Shown piece by piece: positions 14,151-17,163 of a DNA stretch of 17,163 nt. Origin of the DNA: Candidatus Heimdallarchaeota archaeon AB_125 (GTDB lineage: Archaea > Asgardarchaeota > Heimdallarchaeia > Heimdallarchaeales > Heimdallarchaeaceae). Made by a program: the position numbers and the translations under genes. The notes beneath the pieces were generated by a model that was not told where the DNA came from, did no database searches, and saw nothing but the letters and a program-made list of their open reading frames with translations. Every line of letters begins with the position of its first letter. The first letter of the stretch is position 1. The stretch is from assembly GCA_001940755.1 (NCBI GenBank), contig MEHH01000026.1, positions 1-17,163 on the forward strand, written 5' to 3'.

Positions 14151-15509
14151 TTACAAACTCACTAGCTTAGTGGGAACTTCTTCTTTAAGTAATCTAGGTT
14201 TGGCAACATCTTTTACAAAGTCTAAGATGTAATCCTGATTTCTCTTTTCACCATGCATCAGAACTATATCTTTTGCCTTAGTTTTTACCATTAATTCTTT
14301 TAAACCATCAACTGAGCTATGACCAGAATAAGGGAATTTCATCACTTTAAGTTTCAAGTTGACTTTTTTGGATTTTCCGTAGTTATTTCGAAGAGTTATA
14401 TTTTTGTTTCCATCGAAAATCTCTCTTCCAGTTGTTCCATCTACTTGGTAACCTGTGAAACCCAAAACATTGTTTGGATTTGATCCAAGTAACTCTAAGT
14501 AAGTATGTACTGGACCTCCTTCCAACATTCCAGAAGTTGTTACAATAATAGAACCTTCTTCATTACTAGAGATATATTTTCTAGAATTGTGTGTTCTGTT
14601 AGAAATTGAGGGAACAGGAATGAGATTTTGTTTATCAAATGGTGAATGTAGACCTGCGTCTTTCAGCTGTTCAAGAAATCGCTTGGAAACCCATTTATCA
14701 CTTATAAAGTGTTCAGTAACCATATTCATGTGGTTAATCATACCATCCATGTAAATTGGAACATCATTCAGGTCATCATCCAAAGCTAAAGTAATGAGCA
14801 TTTCTTGAGATCTTCCAACTGCGAAAGATGGAAGAATCATCTTATTCTTCTCATCAACTATTTGTTTAGCCATAAGTCGAAGACCAACATCTATCTTTGA
14901 TCTCTCAGGAACATATCTATCTCCATTGGTTGATTCAGATAGAAGAACATCGATTTCCTCATCAGGTACATCATAACCATCAAACATAGGAGTTATTCTG
15001 TCATTAATATCAGCTGTGTAAAGAATAAGTGTGCCTTCCCAATCAATAAGTATTTGAGCTGCTCCAAGAACATGCCCTGCATTGATAAAACGTGCTGTAA
15101 TGCCATCAGATATTTTGAATGGCTTGTTATATTCAGTAGTTTTTATTCTACGAAATACTTTATCTAAATCTGATTCAGACCAGTGTCTTCTTCCCTCTAT
15201 TTTTAGATGATCCAACCAGAGTTTGTAGACAATCTCTTTTGTTGGATGAGTCATGTGAAAATTACCTCTAAATCCATTCTTAGATAATGAAGGCATGTAT
15301 CCGGAATGGTCGATGTGTGCATGACTAAGAAGAACTGAGTCTATTTTGTGTGCTATATTGTCTACTCCTTTTGGCGCAATGGAAAATTGTTTAGGGACCA
15401 ACTGCAAACCACAATCTAGTAGTATGTTATGATCTCTGCTGTGTAAGAGAAAGCTGCTTCTCCCAACATAATCAGTAGCACCGTAAGCTGTAATGTTAAT
15501 ATCGTTCAT
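14151..15509 (-). CDS. Beta-CASP metallo-beta-lactamase ribonuclease (aCPSF2-like, no KH domains)
   Basis: A 452-residue member of the CPSF73/RNase J group, which cuts or degrades RNA with two zinc ions. Metal-binding motif 2 is H63-A-H-I-D67-H68, motif 3 is H146 (AGHVLGA) and motif 4 is D167 (YTADIND). The beta-CASP markers follow: SESTNGDR with E192 (motif A), LPSFAVGRSQE, the TTSGMLEGGP strand, YSGH397 (motif B) and VLMH419GE (motif C). There is no N-terminal pair of KH domains, so it is not aCPSF1, the archaeal termination factor (about 630 residues); it fits aCPSF2-like proteins in length. Whether it is an endo- or a 5' exonuclease is not decided by sequence. First gene of an operon with the HPS-like enzyme. 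Confidence 0.9.
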   Translation of the reverse strand: MNDINITAYGATDYVGRSSFLLHSRDHNILLDCGLQLVPKQFSIAPKGVDNIAHKIDSVLLSHAHIDHSGYMPSLSKNGFRGNFHMTHPTKEIVYKLWLDHLKIEGRRHWSESDLDKVFRRIKTTEYNKPFKISDGITARFINAGHVLGAAQILIDWEGTLILYTADINDRITPMFDGYDVPDEEIDVLLSESTNGDRYVPERSKIDVGLRLMAKQIVDEKNKMILPSFAVGRSQEMLITLALDDDLNDVPIYMDGMINHMNMVTEHFISDKWVSKRFLEQLKDAGLHSPFDKQNLIPVPSISNRTHNSRKYISSNEEGSIIVTTSGMLEGGPVHTYLELLGSNPNNVLGFTGYQVDGTTGREIFDGNKNITLRNNYGKSKKVNLKLKVMKFPYSGHSSVDGLKELMVKTKAKDIVLMHGEKRNQDYILDFVKDVAKPRLLKEEVPTKLVSL

Positions 15510-15548
15510 TATCTACGCCTTGAAGTTTCTTCGTCATTAATGCCATAG

Positions 15549-15556
15549 TTTTATTC
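15549..15556 (-). promoter_or_regulatory. TATA-like element of the beta-CASP operon
   Basis: Minus-strand GAATAAAA, about 43 bases before the ATG at 15509, predicting a leader near 17 bases. It sits in a 120-base divergent gap shared with the ESCRT-II-like gene. Confidence 0.35.
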
Positions 15557-15590
15557 TAACTAAAAACGTTTTGATGCATTTGATTGAATA

Positions 15591-15603
15591 TTTTTTTATA
15601 TTA
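15591..15603 (+). promoter_or_regulatory. TATA box of the ESCRT-II-like gene
   Basis: A run of T followed by TATATTA, centred about 30 bases before the ATG at 15630. Transcription would start near 15624-15626. That would leave the upstream TTG at 15621 outside the message and favours the ATG. Confidence 0.45.
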
Positions 15604-15629
15604 GGGAGGGTAGAATAATCTTGATAGTA

Positions 15630-16373
15630 ATGGTACCTGATAGAGATAATGATAAAGAAAAGAAGCAAAAAGGTGAAAAAAAAGATATTCGAGCTGATAT
15701 TTCAGATGCTTACAAATCATTTGATGCAGGATTAAAAGATGCTCAAAGAGAAGACGAAGGAAGAAGAAAGGAAGTCTTTGAGGAGGGAGTAGAAAGGATT
15801 GAAAAGAAATCAGGAAAGGATCTTATTGCTTCAAAAATGCTAGTTGGCAAGGTACTTGAACTGCGAAAAAGAGCAGGTATGGCAGAAACAATCGGAACTG
15901 CTGGTAAAGTAAAAACTCCAATTCTATTTGGCAAAGATGAATTCAAACAAAAGCTTGTTCAAGAGATATTAGTCATAGGAACTGAGGAACTAGAAGATAT
16001 AGGTAGTGCAATAACAGTTGTAAACCTCATAGATTATTTCAGAGAAACAAGACCAAATTGGGATGTAAAAACTGGAGAAATTCTAGAAGTAGTTCGTAAG
16101 TTAGAGGAGAAGGAAGTTATTCCACCCAAAGTGGATCTTGGAGAGGAAGAAGTTCTGATAAGGTTCAAACCAATAGAAATGTCAAATGATATTCAAGAAA
16201 TTCTGATGTTAGCCACTGGATTACCATCATTATCAGTCGACAAAGTTGCTAGTCATCTTGGATGGTCAATAGAACGAGCTCAAAGTACACTGACACTAAT
16301 GATGAAGATGGATTTAACAGTGTTAGATGAAGTATCTGGAGATTATTACTTCCCTGGGATAGCACCTATGTAA
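15630..16373 (+). CDS. ESCRT-II Vps22/Vps36-like protein (EAP30 domain)
   Basis: A 247-residue protein, close to eukaryotic Vps22/SNF8 (about 250-260). ESCRT-II links upstream cargo and ubiquitin recognition to ESCRT-III assembly on membranes. Residues 1-60 are highly charged and helical. Residues about 78-90 (LRKRAGMAETIG) resemble the Vps22 segment ending C-A-T-I-G. Residues 105-184 form one winged helix, and residues 186-247 a second. The second is the clearest match: VDKVASHLGWSIERAQSTL, then a hydrophobic helix, L-D-E-V-S-G-D-Y-Y-F-P-G. Human SNF8, as I recall it, has LGW..ERARQTL and WLD...HYWLPAL at the same places. TTG at 15621 is an alternative start. No other ESCRT or ubiquitin gene is visible. 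Vps22 and Vps36 cannot be told apart with certainty, but no GLUE domain is present. Confidence 0.8.
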   Translation: MVPDRDNDKEKKQKGEKKDIRADISDAYKSFDAGLKDAQREDEGRRKEVFEEGVERIEKKSGKDLIASKMLVGKVLELRKRAGMAETIGTAGKVKTPILFGKDEFKQKLVQEILVIGTEELEDIGSAITVVNLIDYFRETRPNWDVKTGEILEVVRKLEEKEVIPPKVDLGEEEVLIRFKPIEMSNDIQEILMLATGLPSLSVDKVASHLGWSIERAQSTLTLMMKMDLTVLDEVSGDYYFPGIAPM

Positions 16374-16441
16374 TAAGGAAAAAAAGATTAAACGCCGTTC
16401 AAAATAAAGTTTTAGTGGTTCTTATCGCCTTTTGCGAAGAA

Positions 16442-16449
16442 TTTATAAA
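16442..16449 (+). promoter_or_regulatory. TATA box without a coding gene downstream on this strand
   Basis: TTTATAAA preceded by the purine-rich CGAAGAA, which could act as a BRE. Its centre is about 24-26 bases before the first G residues of the hairpin at 16470. No plus-strand gene follows, so it may drive a non-coding RNA. Confidence 0.5.
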
Positions 16450-16469
16450 GTTTAAAAGGAAGGTATCTT

Positions 16470-16504
16470 GGTGAATCCCCACACTCGTTTTGCGGGGATT
16501 CACC
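16470..16504 (+). repeat. Perfect 11-bp inverted repeat (hairpin), candidate small RNA or bidirectional terminator
   Basis: GGTGAATCCCC (16470-16480) pairs exactly with GGGGATTCACC (16494-16504). The 13-base loop allows two further pairs past an A-C mismatch. The hairpin would begin at base one of a transcript from the TATA box at 16442. A CU-rich tail and a TTTT follow by about 16525, so an RNA of about 55 bases is possible. Alternatively it ends the two convergent transcripts, although no long T-run adjoins either side. Confidence 0.5.
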
Positions 16505-16540
16505 CTCCCTCCCTCATTCTGTTTTGTGATTGCTAAGCGG

Positions 16541-17163
16541 CTACTTCATCCTATGCCAATATTTTGTATCCTTATTCTTCTTTTCTTCATCCATTTCAGC
16601 TAAAACCTTAACTGCGTAGTTTGCAGCTGTTATAGCTTCTTTTTCCCCTAAAGTTCCAAATTCATTAGTTACCCTATTAGCATAAACTGCACATATTGCT
16701 CCTGTTCTTGCTCCAAATATTTGTCCTAAAGTAAAGATGTGTGATGCTTCCATTTCCATGTTCAATACGCCCATTTTTTGTAAATCTGGAACAATTGTAT
16801 CTGTTTTTGAAATCTTATAATCATTGTATCCAGGTCTTCCTTGTCCTAGATAAAAACTTGAAGAAGAAGCTGCTATTCCCAAATGATAAGTATAGCCTAA
16901 TACTTCACAAGCTTCTATCAAAGCTAGTACAATTTCATAATTTGCTATTGCTGGGAAAGATTCTGGAACATAATGTATGCTTGATCCCTCTAATTTTACT
17001 GCTCCAGTATTAATAATTAGATCTCCCAATTCTAATCCTTGTTGCAATGCTCCTGTCGAACCCACTCGGATAAATGTGTCACAACCTATGTTTAGTAATT
17101 CTGTGATTGCTATCTCACAAGCTGGAGTCCCTATTCCTGTAGAAGTTACACTAACTGGAACAC
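16541..17163 (-). CDS. udp: Uridine phosphorylase (5' truncated by window edge)
   Basis: This enzyme splits uridine with phosphate into uracil and ribose 1-phosphate in nucleoside salvage. The frame stays open to the right edge. Its upstream codons read TSTGIGTPACEIAITELL and then FIRVGSTGALQ, so the GTG at 17065 is an internal valine. R of F-I-R-V-G matches the phosphate-binding arginine. The sequence closely tracks bacterial Udp: GDLIINTGAVKLEGSS, HYVPESFPA, ASSSSFYLGQGRP, NMEMEASHIFTLG. The Q and R of G-Q-x-R match the E. coli residues that read uracil, and the M-E-M-E segment binds ribose, so uridine specificity is well supported over purine phosphorylase. The N-terminal phosphate-loop residues lie outside. 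Convergent with the ESCRT-II-like gene. Confidence 0.92.
   Translation of the reverse strand, partial: VPVSVTSTGIGTPACEIAITELLNIGCDTFIRVGSTGALQQGLELGDLIINTGAVKLEGSSIHYVPESFPAIANYEIVLALIEACEVLGYTYHLGIAASSSSFYLGQGRPGYNDYKISKTDTIVPDLQKMGVLNMEMEASHIFTLGQIFGARTGAICAVYANRVTNEFGTLGEKEAITAANYAVKVLAEMDEEKKNKDTKYWHRMK

Larger units (their letters stand above)
16374..16540. other. 167-base intergenic region with promoter, hairpin and CU-rich tail
   Basis: Lies between the convergent ESCRT-II-like and uridine phosphorylase genes. The first 65 bases show nothing clear. A strong TATA box follows at 16442, then a perfect 11-bp inverted repeat and a CCCTCCCTCCC tract, both unusually G/C-rich for this window. 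Confidence 0.6.

Noticed and set aside
16470..16540. tRNA or box C/D RNA in the hairpin region.
   Set aside because: No cloverleaf, no GTTCGA-type T-loop with acceptor pairing, and no convincing C and D box pair.
1..17163. CRISPR arrays, insertion sequences, integrases and prophage genes.
   Set aside because: No spaced direct repeats, transposase motifs or terminal inverted repeats were seen. Gene content is housekeeping and transport.

Overview
This 17.2-kb, AT-rich window is archaeal and probably comes from an Asgard archaeon. The archaeal signs are a HerA-family ATPase, an LSm protein, a RIO2 kinase, a DUF460 protein, a DRG-type GTPase with a TGS domain and a beta-CASP nuclease. Many starts lie about 25-30 bases behind a TATA-like box with little or no leader. 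The Asgard call rests mainly on the gene at 15630-16373. Its protein reads as an EAP30-family (Vps22/Vps36-like) ESCRT-II subunit, and among archaea that family is known from Asgard lineages. I cannot place the lineage more finely.

Layout. 1-967: HerA-like ATPase, cut by the left edge just after Walker A. 1055-1294: LSm protein, abutting tail-to-tail the DUF460 gene of a leftward RIO2-DUF460 operon (4326-1295). 4380-4919: small SAM methyltransferase, divergent from RIO2 and convergent with an ArsR-type regulator (5203-4925). 5204-5456: the largest gene-free stretch, a divergent promoter region in front of the DRG GTPase (5457-6572). 6583-8160: YtcJ-type amidohydrolase (leftward), divergent from a DUF362 protein (8265-9158). 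9228-10604: MFS transporter. 10655-13484: ABC-2 exporter operon (ATPase plus two permeases). 13507-15509: leftward operon of beta-CASP nuclease then hexulose-phosphate-synthase-like enzyme. 15630-16373: ESCRT-II-like protein. 16374-16540: intergenic stretch with a good promoter and a perfect 11-bp hairpin. 16541-17163: uridine phosphorylase, cut by the right edge.

Functional themes. RIO2, DUF460, DRG, LSm and the beta-CASP nuclease form a ribosome- and RNA-related background. MFS and ABC-2 genes form a transport block. The HPS-like enzyme and uridine phosphorylase both touch pentose phosphate and nucleoside salvage. Four convergent gene pairs end within 0-22 bases of one another.

Best leads: the ESCRT-II-like gene; an eRF1-like loop (GGW where eRF1 has GGQ) in DUF460; a possible small structured RNA at about 16470-16525 with a CU-rich, anti-Shine-Dalgarno-like tail; and the first ABC permease, whose frame stays open upstream of its first ATG behind a strong ribosome-binding site but has no standard start codon there.
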